Origin: Eubacteriaceae bacterium
GTDB taxonomy: Bacteria > Bacillota > Clostridia > Peptostreptococcales > Anaerovoracaceae
Reading direction: 5' to 3'
Assembly: GCA_902362805.1 (NCBI GenBank)
Contig: CABIXY010000003.1
Location: forward strand, 467,140 to 531,139
DNA length: 64,000 nt
The number at the start of each line of letters is the position of its first letter. Position 1 is the first letter of the stretch. Below the pieces are notes generated by a model. The model saw only the letters and a program-made list of their open reading frames with translations. It had not been told where the DNA came from and made no database searches. Shown here one piece after another: positions 35,003 to 43,282 of this stretch. Made by a program: the position numbers and the translations under genes.

Positions 35003-35701
35003 TTATTTTTTTAACTTCAAATCGATGACCGGATTGACCAGAGGCTCCATGGCGAAACCGTCTGGTCCGAAAATCCTGCACTCCAGGGTGTCGCCTTCCT
35101 GGATGTGGACGGCTCTCGGCGTTCCCGTGGAGAGAACGTCGCCAGGCAGCCACCCTTGCATGTGGGAAACCAGGGAGACTAGGCGGGACGGGCTGTGGGT
35201 CATATTTGCTACGGTGTTGGCCGCATGAACCTTGCCGTTGTGAACCGTCTGCACTTCCAACTGAGAGACATCAGAAACTTCATCAGGGGTGACCAGCTGG
35301 GGGCCGAAGGTCAGGAAGGTATCGAAACCTTTGACCAGGGTCAGATAGCGGGGATTGAGACGGAGGATGGACTCTTCCGTCATATCCAGAATAGTGGTAT
35401 AACCGACGATGTAGTCCTGCCAGTCCTCTTCCTCGATAAACTTACACTTTTTGCCCATGATGATGCCCAGTTCTGCTTCACCGGTGGTCTTCTTTGCCTC
35501 TTCCATGGCAGGAATGCAGATTTCATCTCCCGGCCCTGCGATGCAGGATGCCGGTTTATAAAAGCTGCCGGGAAAGCCCACTGGAGCGCCTTCCCCCAGA
35601 TCGCCTGCGTGATCTTTGTAGTTGAGGCCGATGCCGAAGATGCGGGACGGGTTTCGATAGAGCGGTCCGTAGTCCACCTGATCATAAGGCACTGTCTCCA
35701 T
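35003..35701 (-). pseudogene. FAH-family hydrolase, probably 5'-truncated
   Basis: The frame encodes the C-terminal catalytic domain of a fumarylacetoacetate hydrolase-family protein: RIFGIGLNYKDHAGD, FYKPASCIAGPGDEI, EAELGIIMGKKC with the metal-binding acids, GFDTFLTFGPQLV, and STGTPRAVHIQEGDTLECRI. From the first in-frame ATG (35701, weak GGCGGAG site) it is 232 residues; typical members are about 280-300. Protein-like, family-compatible sequence continues upstream of that ATG to about 35776 without a start, and there meets a second truncated gene on the opposite strand. I conclude that the 5' end was lost at a rearrangement. A shortened but working enzyme remains possible, since the catalytic domain is whole. 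Confidence 0.7.
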
Positions 35702-35776
35702 TTCAGAAAGCTCCGCCTTACCGCCGTCCTTGTACCAGCGGGTCAGGCCGGGGATTTCCTCTGTGCAGATTAACAG

Positions 35777-36037
35777 GTGCCGTATGACGTGGTGGAATGT
35801 CTGATGAACAGAGGGTACAACATCATCGACGCACCGGATCAGGATGAAGCCAGATTCTCCCTGGGGCTCAATATCGTGGCCCTGCGTCCGGGTCTGGTCA
35901 TTCAGGCGCAAGGAAATCCGCAGACAAAAGCGGCTCTTGAAAAGAACGGCGTTCAGGTTATCAGCCTGGACTTTGATGAGATTTTGAAGGGCTGGGGCTC
36001 TGTGCACTGCTGCAGCGCCACTTTGGCAAGAGGATAG
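35777..36037 (+). pseudogene. C-terminal fragment of a DDAH/arginine deiminase-fold protein
   Basis: About 86 codons that match the last quarter of the intact gene immediately downstream: GYNIIDAPDQDEARFSLGLNIVALRPG against GFEFVEIPAFDEKINFAANSVALEPG, then the catalytic cysteine loop GWGSVHC against GGGSVHC. The N-terminal three quarters are absent and the frame is closed by TAA at 35771. The intact gene's ribosome site overlaps its stop. It is the remnant of a tandem paralogue cut at the junction with the FAH gene. Confidence 0.85.
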
Positions 36038-36047
36038 GAGGATTATG

Positions 36048-36977
36048 ATGGAAAAATTACATACATTCAGAGAAGATTTGGAAAAGGTCTGGGGCAACCA
36101 GTGGAGTGTGACCTCAGAAATCGGCAGGCTGCGTTCGGTGCTGATGCACAGGCCGGGCAAGGAAATCGAAGGGATCAAAGATCCGTCAAAGATTTATTTC
36201 CGCGATTTTATCGATGTGGAGAAAGCCAGATGGGAGCACGACCAACTGGTTCAGGTGTACAAGGATCACGGCATCGAGGTCAACTATGTGGAGGAGATGG
36301 ATCCGGGCTGCCCCAACGCTATGTATTGTCACGACTTGATCCTGGGCACCCCGGAGGGGGTCATCGTCACCCGGCCGGGCATTGAAATCAGACATAAAGA
36401 AGTGAAGTATGCTGCCCAAAAGGCGGCAGAACTGGGCGTGCCCATCGTCAAAACCATCCACGGCAAAGGCATCTTTGACGGGGCATGCGCCACCTGGGTG
36501 GACAAGGAGACGGTCATCGTCGGCACCGGTTCCCGCTGTAACGCGGAAGGGCTGAAACAGGTCAGCGATACGTTCCGAGATATGGGGGTAAAAAATATCA
36601 TTACCCTCTCCATTGCCAGAAACCAGAACCATCTGGACGGATTTCTCTCTATCGTGGATAGCCATGTGGCTGTAACCTATCCTTATATTACACCGGATAT
36701 CATCTATGAGGAGCTGGAGAAGAGAGGCTTTGAATTCGTTGAGATTCCAGCCTTTGATGAGAAAATCAACTTTGCTGCCAACTCTGTGGCGCTGGAGCCG
36801 GGAAAAATCGTCATGCCCAAGGGGGCGCCGAGGACGGTGGAACTGCTCAATCAAAAGGGCATCGAGGTCATCGAGCTGGATCTTGAAGAAATCAAAAAAG
36901 GCGGCGGTTCTGTCCACTGCTTGACCGCTTTTCTCAAGAGAGATGACATCCCTGTCTACGAAGTGAAAGAGGACTGA
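36048..36977 (+). CDS. Dimethylarginine dimethylaminohydrolase / amidinotransferase-fold protein
   Basis: 309-residue pentein-fold enzyme of the guanidine-modifying superfamily (DDAH, arginine deiminase, amidinotransferases). Features: LRSVLMHRPGKEIEGI near the N-terminus, the acidic substrate loop YCHDLILGTPEGVIVTRPG, FDGACATW, the catalytic His in NQNHLDGFLSIVDSH and the nucleophile Cys in GGGSVHCLTA. AGGAGG is six bases from the ATG at 36048. The exact substrate (methylarginine, arginine or another amidino compound) cannot be read from sequence. The next gene, PLP-fold, starts one base after its stop. A truncated paralogue precedes it. Confidence 0.85.
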   Translation: MEKLHTFREDLEKVWGNQWSVTSEIGRLRSVLMHRPGKEIEGIKDPSKIYFRDFIDVEKARWEHDQLVQVYKDHGIEVNYVEEMDPGCPNAMYCHDLILGTPEGVIVTRPGIEIRHKEVKYAAQKAAELGVPIVKTIHGKGIFDGACATWVDKETVIVGTGSRCNAEGLKQVSDTFRDMGVKNIITLSIARNQNHLDGFLSIVDSHVAVTYPYITPDIIYEELEKRGFEFVEIPAFDEKINFAANSVALEPGKIVMPKGAPRTVELLNQKGIEVIELDLEEIKKGGGSVHCLTAFLKRDDIPVYEVKED

Positions 36978-36978
36978 C

Positions 36979-38082
36979 ATGCTGATTGGCGGATTTTACA
37001 GCGTGGACGGCGGTTTGCTGTGTGCTGAGCCGTCTGGAGAAGACTTTGATCTGCGGCTTTCTGAGGGTGGCTATGATTTAAAAATCTACACCAACAACGG
37101 GCGGACAGCGTCGGTCTACGCCATGAAACATTGTGCGGATCGGATGCGGCACAAGAAAGTCCTGCTGCCGGACTATCTCTGCCTATCGGTGATCAGTGCA
37201 ATGGAATGGGCGGGTATTGCCTATGATTTCTATCGGGTACGGGCGGACTTGACTGTGGATCTTGCAGATTTGTGCGAAAAGCTCACTGATGATGTGGGCA
37301 TGATCTATTTGATTCACTATTTCTCCGTGCCCCAGCCGGCGGAGGTGGTCCGCTGTCTCAAAGAGACCGCCGCTTCGCGGGATATTCTGATCATGGAGGA
37401 CATCACCCAGGCACTGTTTTCTAAGGACGGGGAGCGCATGGGATTTGGTGATTACATCGTAGCCAGCACCAGAAAGTGGTTTCCTATGACAGACGGCGGT
37501 TTGCTAGCCATTAAAGATGGAAATTACGGAAAGCTGCAGACTTTGGAATCGGCTTATGACGAAAGTGTTTATCGGGAACTGCTGATCTCTGTAGTGCGTA
37601 TGCAATATGAGATGAGTCCAGAAATGGACAAGGAACCTTACCTACTTTTTGAAAAGGCAGCCAATGCCAGCAGGTATCAGGATCTGACGCCCCGCCGCAT
37701 GACGGAAGCGTCGAGGACGATTCTGTTCAACACGGATTTGGACGTTCTGATGAAGAAGCGGATAGAGAACTTCCTCTATCTCTATGAACAGCTTGCAGGA
37801 CTTGAGCAGATTGAGATGCTCAGCCGTCCACTGGACTTGGGCGGAGATTATGTGCCATTTGGTCTGACTTTGCTGGCAGAAGATCGGGACGGACTCTATC
37901 GTCATCTGGTGCAGCGGAATATCATTCCTGAAATTCAGTGGATTCTGCCGTTGGAATACTATGAGCCGGGAGAGGATGCGGTCTATCTGTCAGAGCACAA
38001 CCTGATGCTGCAATGTGACCAACGTTATGATCTCTCGCAGATGAAATATGTTGCTGAGGTTATAAGAGAATATTATGAATGA
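36979..38082 (+). CDS. DegT/DnrJ-like PLP-dependent aminotransferase-fold protein
   Basis: 367 residues with a type-I PLP fold outline: an N-terminal substrate region, the Asp of IMEDITQALFS (cofactor N1 contact), and the Schiff-base Lys in ASTRKWFPMTDGGLLAI. The family word is EDAAQA and the lysine context SFGATKxxxxGEGG; both are diverged. HYFSVPQPAEV resembles HLFGQPA. It is translationally coupled to the DDAH-like gene (one base between stop and ATG), so the two may modify the same guanidino/amino substrate. A hairpin (38090-38118) follows the stop. Function beyond fold is unknown. Confidence 0.7.
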   Translation: MLIGGFYSVDGGLLCAEPSGEDFDLRLSEGGYDLKIYTNNGRTASVYAMKHCADRMRHKKVLLPDYLCLSVISAMEWAGIAYDFYRVRADLTVDLADLCEKLTDDVGMIYLIHYFSVPQPAEVVRCLKETAASRDILIMEDITQALFSKDGERMGFGDYIVASTRKWFPMTDGGLLAIKDGNYGKLQTLESAYDESVYRELLISVVRMQYEMSPEMDKEPYLLFEKAANASRYQDLTPRRMTEASRTILFNTDLDVLMKKRIENFLYLYEQLAGLEQIEMLSRPLDLGGDYVPFGLTLLAEDRDGLYRHLVQRNIIPEIQWILPLEYYEPGEDAVYLSEHNLMLQCDQRYDLSQMKYVAEVIREYYE

Positions 38083-38089
38083 CAGGAAA

Positions 38090-38118
38090 AAAGGACGAGG
38101 CATTATGCCGCGTCCTTT
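38090..38118 (+). terminator. Terminator-like hairpin after the DegT-like gene
   Basis: AAAGGACG-a-GGCA/TGCC-g-CGTCCTTT stem with a three-base loop; only a short T stretch follows. Confidence 0.65.
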
Positions 38119-38140
38119 CGATTAGGGTGTATGAAACCGA

Positions 38141-38467
38141 TGCGCCTTCATTTTCATTTTTTTGCTTATTTCTGGCGGATTTTTTGATTATTGTAAACCA
38201 ATGCGCCTTCATTTGCAAATTCTTATTCGCTGCTTGCGCGTTTCAGTAATTCGGTACAAATAAAATTCCTTTATTTTCCATTCAGGGTGTGTGAAGCTTC
38301 TAAAGTGGCCCTAAAGATCAATGAAAAAGACGAATTCGCTTGTTTCTCGCCGTTTCGCAAAGGGAGTAGCGCAAGTAAATTCAGAAACATCAAAAATGAA
38401 GGCGCGAAGGCAGGTTAGGACAGGGCTTTGCGCCATTAATCTCAGCTTTTTTGGGAATGAAGGCGCA
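38141..38467 (-). mobile_element. MITE-like element Y (327 bp), inverted copy of X
   Basis: Starts TGCGCCTTCATT and ends AATGAAGGCGCA, with subterminal copies of the motif 61 bases inside each end (38202 and 38397). Its left 71 bases are almost identical to the reverse complement of the right end of element X, and its right 71 bases match the left end of X. Along with flanks it fills the 434-base gap between the DegT-like and creatininase genes. Confidence 0.8.
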
Positions 38468-38516
38468 CAATTTCTTTGATGCCTTTGACGTGGCCCCTGC
38501 TCAATTATAAATTCCG

Positions 38517-39260
38517 TTATTTAAATTTCCACTGTCTTGCGTCCAGTTCTTTGATGGTCTTGACGACGTATTCTACGATGGCATCGTTCATCAGCTTGCC
38601 CTTTTCGGCAGTAGCCTTTGTGGCATCGCCAGTCTGTGCTGTATCGGTCAGTTCGGAGAAGTCCCATTTGATATCTAGATATTCTGGCAGGTCCGGAACG
38701 ACGGAAGTCGCTAGTTCTGGCTCGCACCAGTCTCCAAAGAGATGATAAGCGATTGAGGTTTCACCTTCGCCGGCGTGACCGATGCCGCCCCAGACTTCGA
38801 AGGTGTCTTTTGGAAGCAGGTCACCGGCTGCGACCCACCACTGTGTCAGCGCTGCAATCTGTGCCTCAGGGTATACTTCTTTGATTTTTCTAGAAGCAAT
38901 TTCAATCGGAGCGATATTTCCATCGTGTCCGTTCATTAAAAAGACATGATCGATTCCCTGGCGGATACAGGACTCAACGATATCGTAAATCACCTGTGTC
39001 GTGGTGTCATAACTCAAGGTCAGGGTGAAAGGGAAAGAGTCGTAATGACCGCTGTAGCCTACGGTGATTGGCGGCAGTACCAGCATGCCTTCGATCTGGT
39101 CTGCAATCTGCTTGGACAGTTTGTAGGAAACCAGAGTGTCGCAGCCCTCTGCGATGTGCTGGCCGTGGGCTTCACAGGAGCCGATTGCCAGAATCGCTTT
39201 GTTGAAGTTTCCTTCCTTTACCTGATGAGCCGTCATTTTAAATAATTCGTTCATAGCCAT
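38517..39260 (-). CDS. Creatininase-family amidohydrolase
   Basis: 247-residue metal-dependent amidohydrolase (creatininase, MftE, 3-dehydro-scyllo-inosose hydrolase and related). Metal-binding motifs are visible: AIGSCEAHGQHIAEGCDT near the N-terminus, LMNGHDGN in the middle and GHAGEGETS with the Glu ligand later. GGAGG precedes the ATG. It is divergent from an NCS1 permease gene, their promoters lying in one 157-base region, so permease and hydrolase probably serve the same cyclic amide or amidine. Creatinine is one candidate; the sequence does not prove it. Confidence 0.88.
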   Translation of the reverse strand: MAMNELFKMTAHQVKEGNFNKAILAIGSCEAHGQHIAEGCDTLVSYKLSKQIADQIEGMLVLPPITVGYSGHYDSFPFTLTLSYDTTTQVIYDIVESCIRQGIDHVFLMNGHDGNIAPIEIASRKIKEVYPEAQIAALTQWWVAAGDLLPKDTFEVWGGIGHAGEGETSIAYHLFGDWCEPELATSVVPDLPEYLDIKWDFSELTDTAQTGDATKATAEKGKLMNDAIVEYVVKTIKELDARQWKFK

Positions 39261-39303
39261 ATAATAGTTCCTCCTGCATAAAGATTGATTTCATTTTGAT
39301 TAA

Positions 39304-39332
39304 ATTATAACTTTAATATGCTTTGATTGCAA
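39304..39332 (-). promoter_or_regulatory. Promoter of the creatininase-family gene
   Basis: On the minus strand TTGCAA (39327-39332), 17 bases, TATAAT (39304-39309). Confidence 0.8.
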
Positions 39333-39338
39333 TAAAGA

Positions 39339-39367
39339 TTGACGGAAAATACGAGAAACGATATAAT
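39339..39367 (+). promoter_or_regulatory. Promoter of the NCS1 permease gene
   Basis: TTGACG (39339-39344), 17 bases, TATAAT (39362-39367). The two divergent -35 boxes are only 6 bases apart, back to back, so one regulator could control both. Confidence 0.85.
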
Positions 39368-39417
39368 CGAAGTGAATTTATCGGTATTATCAAAGGCTTA
39401 ATTGAAAGGAGCGTAAA

Positions 39418-40851
39418 ATGACAGAAGAGAAGAAAAAAGCCAAAGTGGCAGAAGCTCTGACTACTGACGGCGAATTCATGCTGGAACCTGTTCCCCTAGA
39501 TGCACGACGATCGACCAGAAGCCAGTTCATGGTCTGGATCGGATTCGGTTATGCCGTTACAGGCTTGATCGTGGGAGGCAATTTAGCTGGCTACGGAGGC
39601 ACTGGCGGCATGGGTCCGATGATGGCTTTCTGGGCCATTGCACTGGGCATGGGAGCGCTGTATGTGATGACGTCTTTCCTGGGCGTTGCAGCGCAGAAGA
39701 CAGGATATAATCTGGCCTTACTGTCCAAATTTTCTTATGGCAGCAAAGGCGTCGTCATCCCGCTATTCATCATGTCACTGCTGACTCTGGGCTGGTTTGC
39801 CAGCATTGCAGGCATGGTAGGTGAAGTCTGGGGCAAGTGGATTGGGAATCCCTCTGGCATCACTGTAATCAATCCAGAGAACTTTGGTATGGAGGGCATG
39901 AATCCGATCAGCTTAGAAGAATTCCTCGCCTGTGCCATCTTTGGAGCGGTCTTTACTTACACTGCCGTGCGGGGGATGTCCGCAATCGAAAAGGTTGCCA
40001 CGGTATTTTCTCCTTTGATTCTGATTGTAGCAGTCATCGCCGGCATCGTATTTATCTCCCAGGCGGGAGGCGTCGGCCCATTCCTGGATGAAGCAGGCAA
40101 GCTGGGCGGCATGGGTCTGGGCGACGGCATCACTATTGTGGTGGGAAGCTGGATTGCAGGTGCGATTATGGGCGTAGACATGTTCCGCTTCAACAAATCG
40201 GTGAAGGCAGTCTGGCTCTGTGCAGCCGCTTGCTTTGTCATGACGAATCCGATTCTGAACTTTGTCGGCTACATCGGTGTCGTTGTGAATGGAGAGTTCA
40301 ACTACGTGTTCTGGATGCTGGGCGCAGGTATTATTTTGGCGATTCTCGGCGTTGTCGTATGGACCACGGCTCTGTGGACGACAGACAATTCTGAGTTATA
40401 CTGCAATTCCCTGTACACCGGACCGGCGCTGGATGTCTTTGGCATCAAAGCGCAGCGCAAGACCATCGTTATCGTCATCGGCGTCCTGGGAACGATTTTA
40501 GGTGCAGCAGCTTTCTATCAGCTGTTCTTCGCTGACTTTATCAACGCATTGGGTGCCATTGCTCCGCCTCTTGCGGCACCGATTCTGGCAGATTTCTTTG
40601 TGGTAGGAAAAGAAAAGAAATATGACCACAAAGCGCTGGAAAAACAGCCGGCTGTTCGCTGGGCAGGGGTGATATCCTTTGCTGTAGGCGCTGTCCTGGG
40701 TTTTGTATTCCAGTATGTGACAGCCCTTCCTTACGGACTGCCTTCTGGTTTGTTCGCGCTGCTGGTATCCTTTGTACTGTACATCATCATCTACAAAGTG
40801 ACACCAGATGCAAAGACAGATGCAAAGGTCGTAGCAGAACTTGGGAAATAA
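39418..40851 (+). CDS. NCS1-family purine/cytosine-type permease
   Basis: 477 residues with about twelve hydrophobic helices; the N-terminal cytoplasmic part (EPVPLDARRSTRSQFMVWIGFGYAVTGLIVGGNL) and GSWIAGAIMGVDMFRF are characteristic of CodB-like carriers, which take up cytosine, allantoin, hydantoins or related small heterocycles with H+ or Na+. GAAAGGAG precedes the ATG. It is divergent from the creatininase-family gene and likely imports that enzyme's substrate. A bidirectional-looking terminator follows. Confidence 0.9.
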   Translation: MTEEKKKAKVAEALTTDGEFMLEPVPLDARRSTRSQFMVWIGFGYAVTGLIVGGNLAGYGGTGGMGPMMAFWAIALGMGALYVMTSFLGVAAQKTGYNLALLSKFSYGSKGVVIPLFIMSLLTLGWFASIAGMVGEVWGKWIGNPSGITVINPENFGMEGMNPISLEEFLACAIFGAVFTYTAVRGMSAIEKVATVFSPLILIVAVIAGIVFISQAGGVGPFLDEAGKLGGMGLGDGITIVVGSWIAGAIMGVDMFRFNKSVKAVWLCAAACFVMTNPILNFVGYIGVVVNGEFNYVFWMLGAGIILAILGVVVWTTALWTTDNSELYCNSLYTGPALDVFGIKAQRKTIVIVIGVLGTILGAAAFYQLFFADFINALGAIAPPLAAPILADFFVVGKEKKYDHKALEKQPAVRWAGVISFAVGAVLGFVFQYVTALPYGLPSGLFALLVSFVLYIIIYKVTPDAKTDAKVVAELGK

Positions 40852-40941
40852 AAATCATATATAATGATAAATCCTTTGTACCGGAGGGTTTGTAACCGCT
40901 GTGGTGGGAAGATTGAAAATATTGCAAAATAAAGATAGGAT

Positions 40942-40986
40942 AAACAGCAGGGACAGGCGGCACAAAGTGCAGTCTGTCCCTGTTTT
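40942..40986 (+). terminator. Terminator after the NCS1 permease gene
   Basis: AAACAG and GGGACAG pair with CTGTCCCTGTTT with a three-base bulge and long loop; TTTT follows. The remaining intergenic sequence up to 41147 shows nothing clear. Confidence 0.8.
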
Positions 40987-41147
40987 CACAGTGCTCCCGC
41001 AAGGGGCGACACTTCGCAAGGTGTATCCTATGTTATAAAAAGAATGGTATCGCTTTCAAAGAATTTTACCTAATTAAGAACTAAAAAAGTTATTAAATTA
41101 CTTTGGGTAGCAAGAATTTTAAAATACAACTCCAACACAGGATTTAT

Positions 41148-41759
41148 CTATATAATATCCGCAATCTCCTCAAAGGTCTTTTTCTTCAGTGTCGGCAGTT
41201 CATAGTCGGGATCTGGTTTGCCGACGACTAGGACCATGACAGGGGTTTCGCCTTCCGGGCGTCCCAGCAGTTCTCTGAGGAAAGTAGGAGGAGCTGGCGT
41301 ATAGGTCAGGCTGGCCAGGCCGGCGTTGCGAATGGCGTTAATTAAGAATCCGATGGAAATGCCGATGGATTCGTTCACATAATAGTTCTTATCCTTTGTG
41401 CCATCAGGAAGCATGCGGTAGTATTCTTTAAAAATGGCGATCAGACATGGCGCTTCCGTGAGAAATGGTTTTTCCCAGGTGACGGACAGTTTATCCAGAT
41501 CGGCCTGCCACTCATCAGTAATCTGTTTCTCATAAAAATTTTTTTCAACTTTTTCTGCCTCTTCTCTGATACGCTGTTTCATGGCAGGGTCGGTGACGAT
41601 GGTGAAGTGCCACGGCTGTTTATCTGCACCATTGGGAGCAGTTCCAGCGGTCAAAACACAGTTTTTAATCACGTCCATGTCCAGTGGATCGGGTAAAAAT
41701 TGTCTATAGGTGCGGCGCTTTTTCGATTCTTCTAACAACTCTTGTGACTTTTTCTTCAT
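41148..41759 (-). CDS. Nitroreductase-family flavoprotein, iodotyrosine-deiodinase-like
   Basis: 203 residues, FMN-binding nitroreductase fold. The pattern KKRRTYRQFLPDPLDMDVIKNCVLTAGTAPNGADKQPWHFTIV, then EAEKVEKNFYEK, EAPCLIAIFKEYY, GISIGFLINAIRNAGLASLTYTP and PEGETPVMVLVVGKPDPDYE, is that of the IYD subgroup, in which an active-site lid (Glu, Tyr, Lys) binds halogenated tyrosines or phenols. The lid Glu and Tyr are plausible in KVEKNFYE. GAGGAGG precedes the ATG. It is a lone gene, divergent from the heat-shock operon. Reductive dehalogenation is an inference from subgroup only. Confidence 0.83.
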   Translation of the reverse strand: MKKKSQELLEESKKRRTYRQFLPDPLDMDVIKNCVLTAGTAPNGADKQPWHFTIVTDPAMKQRIREEAEKVEKNFYEKQITDEWQADLDKLSVTWEKPFLTEAPCLIAIFKEYYRMLPDGTKDKNYYVNESIGISIGFLINAIRNAGLASLTYTPAPPTFLRELLGRPEGETPVMVLVVGKPDPDYELPTLKKKTFEEIADII

Positions 41760-41954
41760 ATATAATGTCCTCCTCTTAGTCTTTCGTTTATCAAAGGGTA
41801 TCATATTCACGGCTAGAGTGCAATACTGAATTTATGATTTATAACAAAAAATATCGATTATATTTGTATAATTAAATGAAAATGATTTGAGGAATGTGTG
41901 CTTAAAATGTGGGTAATTTTCACCAAAATCACAAAAATATTTTCTAAAATGGTG

Positions 41955-42021
41955 TTGACATTCCGCAGGTTCAGTAGTATCTTATATATAGTGATTAGCA
42001 CTCAAATTGAGTGAGTGCTAA
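41955..42021 (+). promoter_or_regulatory. Heat-shock promoter with CIRCE operator
   Basis: TTGACA (41955-41960), 17 bases, TATCTT (41978-41983), then a perfect CIRCE: TTAGCACTC (41995-42003), nine bases, GAGTGCTAA (42013-42021). HrcA, encoded next, binds CIRCE and represses the operon. No second CIRCE lies before dnaK. Confidence 0.97.
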
Positions 42022-42050
42022 TAAAGCAGTCTCCCTTACCAATCGAACTT

Positions 42051-42131
42051 CGCCAAATGCTTGTTCTCTTGGAGGGCGTTTGCATAAGGTCTCCCCAGCA
42101 ATTTACTCCGTAAATTGGGGCGAGTACCATT
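42051..42131 (+). repeat. Double-hairpin repeat, copy C
   Basis: H1 CGCC...GGCG with AA/TT (42051-42078), linker TTTGCATAAGGTC, H2 AATTTAC-tcc-GTAAATT flanked by CCCC/GGGG and ending GGGGCGAGTACC. In the hrcA leader, directly followed by copy D. Confidence 0.85.
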
Positions 42132-42138
42132 GGCAGTC

Positions 42139-42220
42139 CGTTCCAAACCGGCTAAAGCCGGGGAACGTTTGCATAAGGTCTCCCAAGCAATTTACTCCGT
42201 AAATTGGGGCGAGTACCATT
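42139..42220 (+). repeat. Double-hairpin repeat, copy D (tandem with C)
   Basis: H1 CGTTCC/GGAACG with CCGGC/GCCGG inside (42139-42167), then a 54-base segment nearly identical to that of copy C (one or two differences) and ending ACCATT three bases before the hrcA ribosome site. Confidence 0.88.
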
Positions 42221-42235
42221 AAGGAGAGATGATGT

Positions 42236-43282
42236 ATGGAATTAACAGAAAGAAAATTGAAGATTTTGCAGGCAATCATCAGTGATTATGTCAGATCTGC
42301 AGAACCTGTTGGTTCAAGAACTCTTTCCAAGAAGTTTGACCTGGGTATCAGCCCCGCTACAATCAGAAATGAGATGAGCGATCTGGAGGACATGGGATAT
42401 TTATCACACCCCCATACTTCAGCGGGCAGAGTGCCTTCGGACAAAGCTTACAGGCTATATGTAAACCATCTGATGGAGAGGCATGAGCTGTCTCCTGTGG
42501 AAAAGAATTTGATTGCTGAGAAGCTGAGAGCAGATGTAAATGAATTTGACGAGACAATCAAACACGCAGCCAGAATTCTTTCCGAGATTACGAATTTGAC
42601 TTCTTTTGCGATGTCGCCTACACAGAATGAGGATACGCTGAGATTTGTCAACCTTTTACCGGTAGATGAGCACACGGTCGTTTTGATGATCGTCTCTGAA
42701 AGCGGCAAGGTTTCCAATACGGCGCTCAAGCTGAGGGTGCCGTACACAGAGGAAAGCCTTCAGATCTTAGCGAAGAATATAACATATAATTACAATGGCA
42801 AGAAGATTACCGATGTCCTGAAGAGCCGCATCATTTCCAACTTCGAATCTGATATCGAGGCGATGAGCAGGCTGGCGGAGAACATCATGCCAAATTTTAT
42901 GAAGACCTTGGAAGACATGCTCAATGTCAATCTGTATATGGATGGTCTGACAAATATCTTCGATATTCCTGAATATAATGACCTGGAAAAAGCGAAGAGC
43001 TTCCTTTCACTGCTAGACAAGAAAGAAGACTTTACGAAGAAGCTGATCGAAAGAGAAGATGGCATCATTGTTACCATCGGTGATGAAAACGCCGATGATT
43101 TGATGAATGATTGCTCGCTGATTACGGCAACATATCATGTAGATGGCAAGTTAGTTGGAAAGATTGGAGTAATTGGACCGACAAGAATGAGATATGATGA
43201 GATTACATCCATCATAGAGTACCTGACAGATAATCTGAACAGTACATTTCAGTTAGAAGGCGGTGAAGAGGAAAATGAATAA
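42236..43282 (+). CDS. hrcA: Heat-inducible transcription repressor HrcA
   Basis: Represses CIRCE-controlled genes; needs GroEL to stay active. 348 residues with the N-terminal winged helix (MELTERKLKILQAIISDYVRSAEPVGSRTLSKKFDLGISPATIRNEMSDLEDMGYL) and the typical HTSAGRVPSDKAYRLYV. It is the first gene of hrcA-grpE-dnaK-dnaJ. AAGGAGAG precedes the ATG. The transcript leader of about 240 bases between CIRCE and the start codon is filled by the tandem repeats C and D. Confidence 0.97.
   Translation: MELTERKLKILQAIISDYVRSAEPVGSRTLSKKFDLGISPATIRNEMSDLEDMGYLSHPHTSAGRVPSDKAYRLYVNHLMERHELSPVEKNLIAEKLRADVNEFDETIKHAARILSEITNLTSFAMSPTQNEDTLRFVNLLPVDEHTVVLMIVSESGKVSNTALKLRVPYTEESLQILAKNITYNYNGKKITDVLKSRIISNFESDIEAMSRLAENIMPNFMKTLEDMLNVNLYMDGLTNIFDIPEYNDLEKAKSFLSLLDKKEDFTKKLIEREDGIIVTIGDENADDLMNDCSLITATYHVDGKLVGKIGVIGPTRMRYDEITSIIEYLTDNLNSTFQLEGGEEENE

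Noticed and set aside
35702..36178. N-terminal extension of the FAH frame to a start at 36178
   Set aside because: That part is antisense to the DDAH genes and has no family similarity beyond about 35776.
32282..38467. Motif pairs spaced 61 bp looked like two-repeat CRISPR arrays
   Set aside because: The repeat core is only 10-14 bases, the pairs face inward at both ends of two homologous elements, and the stretches between them are conserved between copies. No cas gene is present.
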